From: Bradyrhizobium sp. CSS354
GTDB lineage: Bacteria; Pseudomonadota; Alphaproteobacteria; Rhizobiales; Xanthobacteraceae
NCBI RefSeq assembly: GCF_029051725.1
Contig: NZ_JAACFU010000006.1
Location: forward strand, 434,001-498,000
Direction of reading: 5' to 3'
Length of the DNA: 64,000 bases
Shown here: positions 11,983 to 19,948 of the stretch, piece after piece
Layout: each line of letters starts with the position of its first letter
Numbering within the stretch: the stretch's first letter is position 1
Notes under the pieces: model-generated
Seen by the model: only the letters and a program-made list of their open reading frames with translations
Databases searched by the model: none
Told to the model about the DNA's origin: nothing
Position numbers and translations under genes: made by a program

Positions 11983-12070
11983 GTAGGGTGGGTTAGCGCT
12001 AGCGTAACCCACCTCTTTCGCTTCCCCGGAGACGAACAGTGGTGGGTTACGCTTCGCTAACCCACCCTAC
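11983..12070. repeat. palindromic intergenic repeat P, copy 2 (inverted relative to copy 1)
   Basis: This is an 88-bp double hairpin whose reverse complement matches 7910-7998 with only a few differences. It lies between the convergent GST and acyl-CoA dehydrogenase genes. The two copies bracket 3.98 kb in inverted orientation. Confidence 0.85.
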
Positions 12071-12094
12071 GGCAGGGCCGCGCTTGGCGAGACC

Positions 12095-13372
12095 TCAAGC
12101 CATGCTCAGCTCGTGGCGTCCGACCACCATCCAGTGCACCTCGTCCGGACCATCCGCGAAGCGCAGATGACGGACGTCCTGGTACATCTCCGCGAGCGGG
12201 GTCCAGTGCGAGATGCCGGTGGCGCCGTGCATCTGGATCGACTGGTCGATGATCTTGCAGGCGCGCTCCGGCACCATGGCCTTGACCATGGACACCCAGA
12301 CACGAGCCTCCTTGTTGCCGAGCACGTCCATGGCCTTGGCGGCCTTCAGCACCATCAGCCGCATCGCCTCGATTTCGCAGCGCGCCTGCGCGATGATCTG
12401 CATGTTGCCGCCGAGATGGGCGATCTTCTTGCCAAAGGCTTCGCGGGTGAGGCCACGCTGCACCATCAAATCGAGCGCCTTCTCGGCCTTGCCGATGGTG
12501 CGCATGCAGTGATGGATGCGGCCCGGGCCTAGCCGAAGCTGCGAGATCTCGAAGCCGCGGCCTTCGCCGAGCAGAATGTTCTCCTTGGGCACGCGCACGT
12601 TGTTGAAGCGCATGTGCATGTGGCCGCGCGGGGCGTGGTCCTGGCCGAACACGTACATGGGGCCGAGCACCTCGACGCCGGGGGTGTCGCGCGGCACCAG
12701 GATCTGCGACTGCTGCTTGCTCGGCGCCGCATCTGGATTGGTCTTCACCATCACAATGAGGATCTTGCAGCGGGGATCGCCGACACCCGAGATGTAATAC
12801 TTCTCGCCGTTGATGACCCATTCGTCGCCGACGAGCTTGGCGGTGGTCGAGATGTTCTTGGCATCGGAGGAGGCGACGTTCGGCTCGGTCATCACATAGG
12901 CCGAGCGGATCTCGCCGTTCATCAGCGGCTTCAGCCACTTCTCCTTCTGCTCCTTGGTGCCGACGCGCTCCAGCACCTCCATGTTGCCGGTATCCGGCGC
13001 CGAGCAGTTCATGCTCTCGGAGGCCAGCGGGCTCTTGCCGAGCTCGGATGCGATATAGGCGTAGTCAAGATTTTTCAGGCCCTGGCCGGTCTCGTCGTCG
13101 GGCAGGAAGAAATTCCAGAGGCCTTCCTGCTTGGCCTTGTTCTTGGCCTTCTCCAGCACCTCGAGCTGCTTCGGCGTGAAGCTCCAGCGGTCTTCCTTGC
13201 CTTCGCCGGCCTTGGCGAACTCGATCGACATCGGCTCGACGGTGTCGCGGATGAACTTCCTGACGTGATCATAGAGCGGCCGGACCTGGTCCGACATCCT
13301 GAGGTCGTTGAGCTCGTCGCCGGGATTGAGGGTGTAGTTGGTGGTGCGGGGAATATAAGTGTGTTTTGTCAT
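12095..13372 (-). CDS. acyl-CoA dehydrogenase, ACAD11-like (LvaC-like)
   Basis: A 425-residue FAD-dependent acyl-CoA dehydrogenase. It resembles the dehydrogenase half of eukaryotic ACAD10/ACAD11: NCSAPDTGNMEVL, the flavin-binding YVMTEPNVASSDAKN region, and DGPDEVH near the C-terminus where typical enzymes have EGTxEI. In that family the usual catalytic Glu position is altered and the enzymes act on 4-hydroxyacyl-CoAs activated by phosphorylation. The kinase-like half is encoded separately at 15900. The start is ATG at 13372 with GGGAGGAAC just upstream. It heads a leftward unit, and the VOC and SDR genes lie upstream in the same direction. Confidence 0.87.
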   Translation of the reverse strand: MTKHTYIPRTTNYTLNPGDELNDLRMSDQVRPLYDHVRKFIRDTVEPMSIEFAKAGEGKEDRWSFTPKQLEVLEKAKNKAKQEGLWNFFLPDDETGQGLKNLDYAYIASELGKSPLASESMNCSAPDTGNMEVLERVGTKEQKEKWLKPLMNGEIRSAYVMTEPNVASSDAKNISTTAKLVGDEWVINGEKYYISGVGDPRCKILIVMVKTNPDAAPSKQQSQILVPRDTPGVEVLGPMYVFGQDHAPRGHMHMRFNNVRVPKENILLGEGRGFEISQLRLGPGRIHHCMRTIGKAEKALDLMVQRGLTREAFGKKIAHLGGNMQIIAQARCEIEAMRLMVLKAAKAMDVLGNKEARVWVSMVKAMVPERACKIIDQSIQMHGATGISHWTPLAEMYQDVRHLRFADGPDEVHWMVVGRHELSMA

Positions 13373-13528
13373 TGTTCCTCCCGGGGACGCTGAGATCGCG
13401 TTGAGCCGGAGAATAGTCGTAGCGTCACCAAAGTGCGAGCGCGCATTTTTCCAACGCGAGCCATGCCACGCGATGGAATATCGCGAGCGTTTGAAATGTT
13501 GTTTGAATGGGGGCGAACACTCTCCAGC

Positions 13529-13660
13529 GTCGTCCCGGACAAGCGCAGCGCAGATCCGGGACCCATAACCACAGGGAGGAGTTTGACGAAGACTCGGAGT
13601 TACGAGTTTGCGCTACAACCACTCCCCCTGGTTATGGGTCCCGGCGTTCGCCGGGACGAC
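13529..13660. repeat. intergenic repeat C, copy 1
   Basis: A long imperfect inverted repeat: CGTCCCGGACAAGCGC...GATCCGGGACCCATAACC on the left arm, with GGTTATGGGTCCCGGCGTTCGCCGGGACGAC on the right shown here only as its ends (GGTTATGGGTCCC, CCGGGACGAC). A second copy is at 44686-44813. It fills most of the 303-bp gap between the dehydrogenase and VOC genes. Confidence 0.8.
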
Positions 13661-13675
13661 ACTGAATATGCCGAT

Positions 13676-14056
13676 CTAGCTCGCCATCCGATGCATCGCG
13701 CAGATCTTGTTGCCGTCGAGGTCACGCAAATACGCAATATAGAGGTTGACGCCCGGGCCCTGGCGGATGCCGGGAGGATCTTCGCAGGGAACGCCGCCGG
13801 CGGCGACGCCGGCCGTATGCCATGCATTGACCTGCTCCGGCGAGTTGGCGGCAAAGCCGATGGTGCCGCCATTCGCGCACGTCGCTGCCTCGCCGTTGAT
13901 CGGCTTCGTCACCGAGAACACGCCGGTCTTGGTGATGTAGAAGATGCGATGGCCGTCGACGCGCGCCGGCCGCACCTCGAGCGTTCCGAGCAGGCTGTCG
14001 TAGAACGCCTTGGCCTTATCGAGGTCGTTGGTGCCGATCATGATGTGTGAAAACAT
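13676..14056 (-). CDS. VOC-family (glyoxalase/bleomycin-resistance fold) protein
   Basis: A 126-residue single VOC domain. It begins MFSHIMIGTNDLDKA, the usual first beta strand with a metal-ligand-type His, and ends with LRDLDGNKICAMH, where the last-strand Glu ligand is replaced by Cys/Lys positions. This makes a classical metal-dependent lyase less certain. Members include glyoxalase I, fosfomycin-resistance enzymes and isomerases such as methylmalonyl-CoA epimerase. The role here is unknown. It lies between the ACAD11-like gene and an SDR in the same direction, each gap filled by a palindromic repeat. Confidence 0.75.
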   Translation of the reverse strand: MFSHIMIGTNDLDKAKAFYDSLLGTLEVRPARVDGHRIFYITKTGVFSVTKPINGEAATCANGGTIGFAANSPEQVNAWHTAGVAAGGVPCEDPPGIRQGPGVNLYIAYLRDLDGNKICAMHRMAS

Positions 14057-14080
14057 CTTGCCGTTCCCCTCATTATGATT

Positions 14081-14164
14081 TGTAGCCCGGATGGAGCGCA
14101 GCGTAATCCGGGTCTTGTTTGCTTTGGCGGTCCCGGATTGCGCTGCGCTCCATCCGGGCTACAA
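14081..14164. repeat. palindromic intergenic repeat F
   Basis: An 84-bp hairpin with arms TGTAGCCCGGATGGAGCGCA and its complement around a short T-rich loop. It is between the VOC and SDR genes. It is the only copy in the window, but it has the same architecture as the other repeat families here. Confidence 0.8.
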
Positions 14165-14167
14165 GAA

Positions 14168-14947
14168 TCAAAACGCCGTATAGCCGCCGTCGATCACGAA
14201 CGTATCCGCTGTGTGATACGACGAGGCCTTGCTCATCAGATACACCGCGATGCCGCCGAAATCGCTGGCCTCGCCGAAGCGTCGCACCGGAATGCGCGGC
14301 ATCACGTTGGCCACGAACTTCTCGTTGGCCATCAGGCCCGAAGTCATGTCGCTCTTGATCCAGCCGGGCAGGATCGCATTCGCGGTGACGCCGTGGCGCG
14401 CCAGCTCGACGCCGAGCGCACGCACCAGGGCATTGATCACAGCCTTGGTCGCCGCGTAGTGCTCGTTGCGTGCGGTGCCGAAGATCGAGGCCAGGCTCGA
14501 AGTAGCCACCAGCCGGCCGAAGGGATCGCCAGCCTCGGCGCGCTGGGTCATGTGTTTTGCGGCCGCCTGGAACGCGTGGAACACGCCGTCGAGATTGGTC
14601 GCAAACATCGTGCGCCATTCCTCCTCGGTGCGTTCGATGAAGGAGCGCCGGCCGCCGCCGCCGATACCGGCATTGGCGAAGCAGCCGTCGACCCGACCGA
14701 ATAGGTCGAGCGTGGCCTTCATCGCGGCATTGACCGAGGCCGGGTCGGTAACGTCGCAGACCCGCGCGTCGACCTTGCCTGATAGCCCCGCCAGGCTCGC
14801 GGCAGCGGCCTTGTTCTTGTCAGCATTCCGGCCCCAGATCGAGACGTTGCAGCCCTGGCCGGCGAGCGCCTGCGCGATGCCGAGTCCGATCCCGCCATTG
14901 CCGCCGGTGATCACGGCGACCCGTCCTGAAAGGTCGAAAAGGTTCAT
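14168..14947 (-). CDS. SDR-family oxidoreductase
   Basis: A 259-residue classical short-chain dehydrogenase. It shows the nucleotide-binding TGGNGGIGLG (from residue ~14), the NAG motif as ANAGIG, the catalytic Ser in ATSSLAS, and the YAATK (YxxxK) pair. The C-terminus ends in a typical IDGGY segment. The start is ATG at 14947, with AGGAAA 7 bp upstream; 11 earlier codons are in frame but non-homologous. The context (ACAD11-like gene, APH-type kinase, DUF6285) suggests a hydroxyacyl- or oxoacyl-CoA substrate, for example as an LvaD-type reductase, but this is inference. Confidence 0.85.
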   Translation of the reverse strand: MNLFDLSGRVAVITGGNGGIGLGIAQALAGQGCNVSIWGRNADKNKAAAASLAGLSGKVDARVCDVTDPASVNAAMKATLDLFGRVDGCFANAGIGGGGRRSFIERTEEEWRTMFATNLDGVFHAFQAAAKHMTQRAEAGDPFGRLVATSSLASIFGTARNEHYAATKAVINALVRALGVELARHGVTANAILPGWIKSDMTSGLMANEKFVANVMPRIPVRRFGEASDFGGIAVYLMSKASSYHTADTFVIDGGYTAF

Positions 14948-15114
14948 GGCGCGTTTCCTGTTTTTTTGGCATTCGCGCATCAGCCGCTGCGCGCAAGATT
15001 GCTTGCTATGCTCCGATCACCATGGACAAGACCGCGCCAAAAATCAAATATGCGCTCCGGCAAAAGCAATTCCGGTCTGCGAAACTGGCGCAGGCCGCAA
15101 CTCACGAGGAAACC

Positions 15115-15903
15115 ATGCAGTTCAAACACGTCACGCTCGATCTCGACGGTGCAGTCGCGATCCTCAAGCTCGACCACCAGGAGGTGATGAACGCGGTCTC
15201 CGTGGATATGCTGGGCGGTCTCTCAGAAGCGCTCGACGCGATCGAGGAGAAGAAGGACGAGGTGCGCTGCGTGGTGCTGACGGGCGCGGGGCGAGCGTTC
15301 TGCACCGGCGCGAATCTCCAGGGCCGCAACAACCAGTCGAAGAAGACCAAGGCCGGCCTGACGCTCGAGACCGGCTTCCATCCCTTCCTGCGCCGCATCC
15401 GCAACCTGCATTGCCCGATCGTGACCGCGGTCAACGGCCCGGCGGCCGGCGCCGGCATGAGCTTCGCGCTGCTCGGCGACATGATTTTATGCGCGCGGTC
15501 CTCTTACTTTCTTCAAGCCTTCCGCCGTATCGGCCTCGTGCCGGATTGCGGCTCGACCTGGCTGCTGCCGCGGCTGATCGGCAAGGCACGCTCGATCGAA
15601 TTGTCGCTGATGGGCGAGCGGCTCCCGGCCGAGAAGGCGCTGGAATGGGGCCTCGTCAACCGCGTCTATGATGACGGCGTGCTGATGGAGGAGGCGATGA
15701 AGCTCGCGCACGACCTCGCCAGCGGCCCGACGGTCGCGCTGTCGCTGATCCGCAAGCTCTATTGGGACAGCCCGGAAAATTCCTTCGAGGATCAGCTCAA
15801 TCTCGAATTCCAGTGCCAGCTCCGCGCCGGCGACACGGATGATTTCCGCGAAGGCGTCGGTGCGTTCCTTGAGAAGCGTCCGGCACAGTTCAAAGGCAAA
15901 TGA
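15115..15903 (+). CDS. enoyl-CoA hydratase/isomerase (crotonase)
   Basis: A 262-residue crotonase. The oxyanion-hole segments are GAGRAFCTGANL near residue 65 and NGPAAGAGMSFALLGDM near 105-120, and the GLVPDCGSTWLLPRLIG region matches enoyl-CoA hydratases of the PaaG/isomerase type. The start is ATG at 15115 with GAGGA 6 bp before it; an upstream extension of 31 codons lacks family similarity. The TGA stop overlaps the ATG of the APH-type kinase gene by 4 bp, so the two are coupled. It is the first gene of a three-gene rightward operon. Confidence 0.88.
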   Translation: MQFKHVTLDLDGAVAILKLDHQEVMNAVSVDMLGGLSEALDAIEEKKDEVRCVVLTGAGRAFCTGANLQGRNNQSKKTKAGLTLETGFHPFLRRIRNLHCPIVTAVNGPAAGAGMSFALLGDMILCARSSYFLQAFRRIGLVPDCGSTWLLPRLIGKARSIELSLMGERLPAEKALEWGLVNRVYDDGVLMEEAMKLAHDLASGPTVALSLIRKLYWDSPENSFEDQLNLEFQCQLRAGDTDDFREGVGAFLEKRPAQFKGK

Positions 15904-16886
15904 TCGAGGCCGAACTCTCCCGCAGCGTTGCGCGCTGGTGCCCGGGCGCGACCGGTGTCGCCGGCGTGGCAAGGCTGTCCGGTGGGGCCAGCCAGGAAAC
16001 CTGGCGCTTCGACATTGCGCATCCTGATGGCGTGATCGGCGCAATCCTGCGCCGCTCACCGAAGGGCTATGGCGCGGCGCCGACGCGCGCGGCGGGTCTT
16101 GCCGCAGAAGCGCAGCTGATGCAGCTCGCCTATGAGGCCGGCGTGCCGTCGCCCCGCGTGATGCATGTGCTGGTGCCCGACGACGATCTCGGCACCGGCT
16201 TCGTCATGCAGAGGGTCGAAGGCGAGACCATCGCGCGCAAGATTCTTCGCGATGATGAATTCGCCGCGGCGCGGCCGCTTCTCGCACGGCAGATCGGCGG
16301 CGTGCTCGCGAAGCTGCACAGGCTGCCGCTGGACAAATTGCCCGAGCTGCGCAGTCGCGATGCGAGCCAGGAGATCGCCGAGTTCGAGCGCGATTATCGC
16401 AGCCTGGACTGGCCAAAGCCGGTGTTCGAGCTGGCGCTGCGCTGGCTGCGCGACCACGATCCGGGCCCTGCCGCCGAGACGACGCTGGTGCATGGCGATT
16501 TCCGCAACGGCAATCTCATCATTGGTGCCGATGGCGTGCGCGCGGTGCTCGACTGGGAGCTCGCCCATCTCGGCGATCCCATGGAGGACCTCGGCTGGGT
16601 CTGCGTCAACTCGTGGCGCTTTGGCGAGATCGACAAGCCGGTCGGCGGGTTTGGTTCGCGTGAGGAGCTGTTCGCCGGCTATGAGTCCGCGGGACGCAAG
16701 GTCGACCCATCGCGTGTCAAATTCTGGGAAGTGATGGGCACGCTGCGCTGGGGCATCATGTGCGGCGGCATGATGCAGCGGTTTCGCGAGGGCCCGGACC
16801 ATTCGATGGAACGCGCCATGATCGGCCGTCGCGCTTCCGAGACTGAGATCGATCTGTTGCGGCTGCTGGCGCCGCGGGGGAGTTGA
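15900..16886 (+). CDS. APH/choline-kinase-family phosphotransferase (ACAD10/11 kinase-like, LvaA-like)
   Basis: A 328-residue protein-kinase-like phosphotransferase. It has the Brenner motif HGDFRNGN (H198, D200, N205), the metal-binding LDWELAHLGDP (D218), and a preceding lobe with RRSPKGYG and VMQRVEGE. Bacterial homologues called phosphotransferase family protein correspond to the N-terminal domain of ACAD10/ACAD11. The Pseudomonas LvaA member phosphorylates 4-hydroxyacyl-CoA, after which an acyl-CoA dehydrogenase removes phosphate. It overlaps the crotonase stop by 4 bp and precedes a small DUF6285 gene. Antibiotic resistance is not suggested by this context. Confidence 0.87.
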   Translation: MIEAELSRSVARWCPGATGVAGVARLSGGASQETWRFDIAHPDGVIGAILRRSPKGYGAAPTRAAGLAAEAQLMQLAYEAGVPSPRVMHVLVPDDDLGTGFVMQRVEGETIARKILRDDEFAAARPLLARQIGGVLAKLHRLPLDKLPELRSRDASQEIAEFERDYRSLDWPKPVFELALRWLRDHDPGPAAETTLVHGDFRNGNLIIGADGVRAVLDWELAHLGDPMEDLGWVCVNSWRFGEIDKPVGGFGSREELFAGYESAGRKVDPSRVKFWEVMGTLRWGIMCGGMMQRFREGPDHSMERAMIGRRASETEIDLLRLLAPRGS

Positions 16887-16888
16887 CC

Positions 16889-17266
16889 ATGCAGGACGAA
16901 CCGACCCCGATCGAGCTGACCAAATCGGTCTCCGATTTCCTCCGCAACGACATCGCACCGCTGATCTCCGGCCATCAGGCCTTCAAGCTGCGCGTCGCCG
17001 TCAACATCCTCGATCTCGTGACGCGGCAGTTGACGCGGGAGGAGGGGAGCGATGCTGCGGAGGTGGAGCGGCTGCGCGGGTTGCTCGGCGTCGACGGCTC
17101 GGTGACGGATCTCAACCGCGCGCTCGCCGAGCGCATCGCCAAGGGCGAGGTCGATCTTGCGACGCCGGGTCTCGCTGAGCATCTGTGGGCAACCACGATG
17201 GACAAGCTCGCAGTCGACCAGCCGAATTACGCGTCGTACAAGCGCGAGCTGTCGCGAGGCGGGTAG
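16889..17266 (+). CDS. DUF6285 small protein, probable partner of the phosphotransferase (LvaB-like)
   Basis: A 125-residue helical, charged protein starting MQDEPTPIEL, without membrane segments or enzyme motifs. The start is ATG at 16889, 6 bp after a GGGGGAG site; a TTG two codons earlier would overlap the kinase stop but is less likely. Small proteins of this type are found directly after the APH-type kinase in many proteobacteria. In Pseudomonas a small protein (LvaB) is needed for full activity of the kinase LvaA. Position and size fit that role, but I could not confirm homology. Confidence 0.72.
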   Translation: MQDEPTPIELTKSVSDFLRNDIAPLISGHQAFKLRVAVNILDLVTRQLTREEGSDAAEVERLRGLLGVDGSVTDLNRALAERIAKGEVDLATPGLAEHLWATTMDKLAVDQPNYASYKRELSRGG

Positions 17267-17275
17267 ACCTCTCCT

Positions 17276-17361
17276 CGCCATTGCGAGGAGCGTAGCGACG
17301 AAGCAATCCAGACCGTCTCCGCGGAGACAGTCTGGATTGCTTCGCTGCGCTCGCAATGACG
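17276..17361. repeat. palindromic intergenic repeat A, copy 2
   Basis: An inverted repeat with CGCCATTGCGAGGAGCG...AAGCAATCCAGAC on the left arm and its complement on the right. It belongs to the family of 9548-9627 and directly follows the DUF6285 gene. Confidence 0.85.
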
Positions 17362-17393
17362 GCGTTGATGCAGGCGCGCTACTCTCTCCACAT

Positions 17394-17479
17394 CGTCATG
17401 CCCGGGCTCGTCCCGGGCATCCACGTTCTTCGCGCCGTGCGGTGAGGCGTGGATGGCCGGGACAAGCCCGGCCATGACG
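17394..17479. repeat. palindromic intergenic repeat B, copy 1
   Basis: An inverted repeat with CGTCATGCCCGGGCTCG...CATCCACG on the left arm and CGTGGATGGCCGGGACAAGC on the right. The related copy is at 23575-23667. It lies just past the end of the leftward crotonase gene. Confidence 0.82.
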
Positions 17480-17487
17480 GAAACAGT

Positions 17488-18267
17488 TTACTTCCCCATC
17501 CATTTCGGCGGCCGCTTCTCCGAGAACGCCTTCGGTCCTTCGATGTAATCCTGCGAGGCCACCATCGCCTTCACCGCCGGATACTCCCGCTGCTCCTCGA
17601 TCGCCTGCTCCAGCGACACGCCAAGCCCCTTCTGAATTGCCTGCTTCGAGGCGCGGATCGACATCGGCGAATTCTTGGTGATCATGTCGGCCCAGCGCAG
17701 CGCGGCCGTGAGCGCCTCGCCCTGCGGCACCACCTCGTTGACGAAGCCGAGTTCGAGACCTTCCTTGGCGCTGACATGGCGCGCGGTGAGGATCATGCCC
17801 ATGGCGCGCTTCAGCCCGATCTGGCGTGGCAGCCGGTGCAGGCCTCCGGCGAGCGCGGCAAGCCCCACGCGCGGCTCGGGCAGGGCGAAGGTCGCGTTCT
17901 CCGAGGCAATGATGAGGTCGCAGGCCAGCGCGATCTCGAAACCGCCGCCCATGGCGACGCCATTGACCGCGGCGATGATCGGCTTGTCGCAGTCGAAGCG
18001 CGCGGTGAGGCCGGCGAAGCCACCCTTGTCCCAGCCGCGCTTGCCGCCGGCTGCCTGCCACTTCAGATCATTGCCGGCGCAGAACGCCTTGTCGCCGCTA
18101 CCTGTGACGATCGCGATCCACTGCTCGGGATCGGCGGAGAAATCGTCGAACACCTTTTGCAGCTCGAAATGCGCATCGGTGTGCAGCGCGTTGTAGACCT
18201 CGGGCCGAGACAGCGTGACGATCGTGATCGGCCCCTTGCGTTCCACCTTCGAGAACTTCAGCTCCAT
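17488..18267 (-). CDS. enoyl-CoA hydratase family protein (CaiD-like crotonase)
   Basis: A 259-residue crotonase with GDKAFCAGNDL and NGVAMGGGFEIALACD oxyanion-hole segments and FALPEPRVGLAALAGG, a run also seen in carnitinyl-CoA dehydratase CaiD. The C-terminus DYIEGPKAFSEKRPP is standard for the family. Typical enoyl-CoA hydratases have two catalytic Glu; here the region after FALPEPRVGL keeps one acidic residue less, so isomerase, dehydratase or hydratase activity cannot be separated. It is transcribed leftward, divergent from the acyl-CoA dehydrogenase at 18477, with a palindrome-bearing promoter region between them. Confidence 0.82.
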   Translation of the reverse strand: MELKFSKVERKGPITIVTLSRPEVYNALHTDAHFELQKVFDDFSADPEQWIAIVTGSGDKAFCAGNDLKWQAAGGKRGWDKGGFAGLTARFDCDKPIIAAVNGVAMGGGFEIALACDLIIASENATFALPEPRVGLAALAGGLHRLPRQIGLKRAMGMILTARHVSAKEGLELGFVNEVVPQGEALTAALRWADMITKNSPMSIRASKQAIQKGLGVSLEQAIEEQREYPAVKAMVASQDYIEGPKAFSEKRPPKWMGK

Positions 18268-18383
18268 GGTCGCTCCCGCATTTTCTCGTGAAGGAATATT
18301 GCGGCTATACTAGCGCGCAGGCGCGTTTCAACACCATCGAATTGCGCGGGCGCGCCTTGCGCCTCTCACACCTCTCGCATCGC

Positions 18384-18422
18384 TTGACTTGCGCGGACTC
18401 TTCTCACCTTAATCGTGAGAAG
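18384..18422 (+). promoter_or_regulatory. candidate promoter with overlapping operator palindrome
   Basis: A TTGACT -35 box (18384-18389) and a CTTAAT -10 box (18408-18413) are 18 bp apart. The perfect inverted repeat CTTCTCAC-N7-GTGAGAAG (18400-18422) covers the -10 box. This is the usual layout of a repressor site, 55 bp before the start codon of the acyl-CoA dehydrogenase gene. The regulator is not evident nearby. Confidence 0.55.
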
Positions 18423-18476
18423 CAAAAGTGCGTATAGCGCCTTAACGCAAAACGAAAAATCATCCGGGAGAGAACC

Positions 18477-19751
18477 GTGGATTTCTCACTGCCTGCCGAT
18501 CTCGTCGCCTATCTCGCAGAGCTCGACCGTTTCATCGAACGCGAGATCAAGCCGCTGGAAGCGGCCGACGATAACATCCGCTTCTTCGATCATCGTCGCG
18601 AATGGGCGCGCACCGATTTCGAGAATGACGGCCTGCCGCGTCACGAATGGGAAGCGCTGCTGCGCAAGGCCAAGGATCTCGCGGACGCTGCCGGTCATTT
18701 GCGGTTTCCGGTGCCGAAGCAATATGGCGGCAAGGATGGCTCCAACCTCTGGATGGCCGTGATCCGCGAGCATTTTGCCGCCAAGGGGCTCGGCCTGCAC
18801 AACGATCTCCAGAACGAGCATTCCATCGTCGGCAACTTTCCTGTCGCCACCATGCTCGACCGCTACGGACGCGACGACCAGAAGGCGATGATCGACGGCT
18901 CGATCAAGGGCAAGTACCGCATCACCTTCGGCCTGACCGAGCCCAATCACGGCTCGGATGCGACCCATATGGAAACGCGCGCGGTGCCTGCGACCCGCGA
19001 CAACGTCAAGGGCTGGATCATCAACGGCGAGAAGATGTGGACCACCGGCATGCACGTCGCCACGCATTGCGCGCTGTTCGCGCGGACGTCAGGCAATGCC
19101 GGCGATGCGCGCGGCATCACCTGTTTCCTGGTGCCGGCCAAGAGCCACGGCGTGAAGATCGAAGAGTACATGTGGACCTTCAACATGCCGACCGATCATC
19201 CCCGCGTCAGTTTCACCGACGTATTCGTGCCCGAGGACGCGCTGTTCGGCGAGGTCGGCCGCGGCCTGTCGCTGGCGCAGTGTTTTGTCCACCAGAACCG
19301 CATCCGGCAGGCGGCGAGTTCATTGGGGGCGGCCGTCTACTGCATCAATGAAAGTGTAAAGTACGCGCGCGAGCGAAAGCCGTTCGGCAAGGCGCTGGCC
19401 GAGAACCAGGCGATCCAGTTCCCGCTGGTCGAGCTGGCGACGCAAGCCGAGATGCTGCGGCTGCTGATCCGCAAGACCGCCTGGGAGATGGACAAGCTCA
19501 CCGAGGAGCAGATCGAGCGCACGCTCTCCGACCGCGTCTCGATGTGCAACTACTGGGCAAACCGCCTCTGCTGCGAGTCCGCCGACCGCGCCATGCAGGT
19601 CCATGGCGGCATGGGCTACTCACGCCACAAGCCGTTCGAGCACATCTACCGCCACCACCGCCGCTACCGCATCACTGAGGGCAGCGAGGAGATCCAGATC
19701 CGCAAGGTGGCGGGATTTTTGTTTGGCTATATGGGGCCGGGGAAGCATTAG
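18477..19751 (+). CDS. acyl-CoA dehydrogenase
   Basis: A 424-residue FAD-dependent acyl-CoA dehydrogenase. It has the flavin-site segment FGLTEPNHGSDA, WTTGMHVA, the Arg-rich VKYARERKPFG loop, a QVHGGMGYSRHKP segment and the C-terminal ITEGSEEIQ motif carrying the catalytic Glu position. The start is GTG at 18477, 5 bp after GGGAGAG, and the protein begins directly with the N-terminal helical domain. It is monocistronic on the right strand, with a well-formed promoter and palindrome upstream. Chain-length preference is not predictable. Confidence 0.9.
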   Translation: MDFSLPADLVAYLAELDRFIEREIKPLEAADDNIRFFDHRREWARTDFENDGLPRHEWEALLRKAKDLADAAGHLRFPVPKQYGGKDGSNLWMAVIREHFAAKGLGLHNDLQNEHSIVGNFPVATMLDRYGRDDQKAMIDGSIKGKYRITFGLTEPNHGSDATHMETRAVPATRDNVKGWIINGEKMWTTGMHVATHCALFARTSGNAGDARGITCFLVPAKSHGVKIEEYMWTFNMPTDHPRVSFTDVFVPEDALFGEVGRGLSLAQCFVHQNRIRQAASSLGAAVYCINESVKYARERKPFGKALAENQAIQFPLVELATQAEMLRLLIRKTAWEMDKLTEEQIERTLSDRVSMCNYWANRLCCESADRAMQVHGGMGYSRHKPFEHIYRHHRRYRITEGSEEIQIRKVAGFLFGYMGPGKH

Positions 19752-19755
19752 GGGA

Positions 19756-19895
19756 TTGTCGCGAGCGAAGCGATCCAAAGTCTTTCCAGAGAGACAGTCT
19801 GGATTGCTTCGTCGCAAGGGCTCCTCGCAATGACGGCGGAGAGAGGCGCGCATCTGCCTCCACACCGTCATTGCGAGCGAAGCGAAGCAATCCAG
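19756..19895. repeat. palindromic intergenic repeat A, copy 3 plus a half copy
   Basis: One full copy (19756-19835) is followed by a left-arm half copy (19866-19895, CGTCATTGCGAGCG...CAATCCAG). It is between the convergent acyl-CoA dehydrogenase and CoA ligase genes. The half copy suggests a past deletion or partial insertion. Confidence 0.82.
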
Positions 19896-19948
19896 AGATG
19901 TCGCCATGAACGGAGCTCCCGATTGCACGATCGCTTCTCAAAGCGAGC

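Noticed and set aside
15900..16886. Antibiotic (aminoglycoside) resistance kinase
   Set aside because: The family label is shared, but neighbours are crotonase, DUF6285 and acyl-CoA genes, which fit acyl-CoA chemistry.
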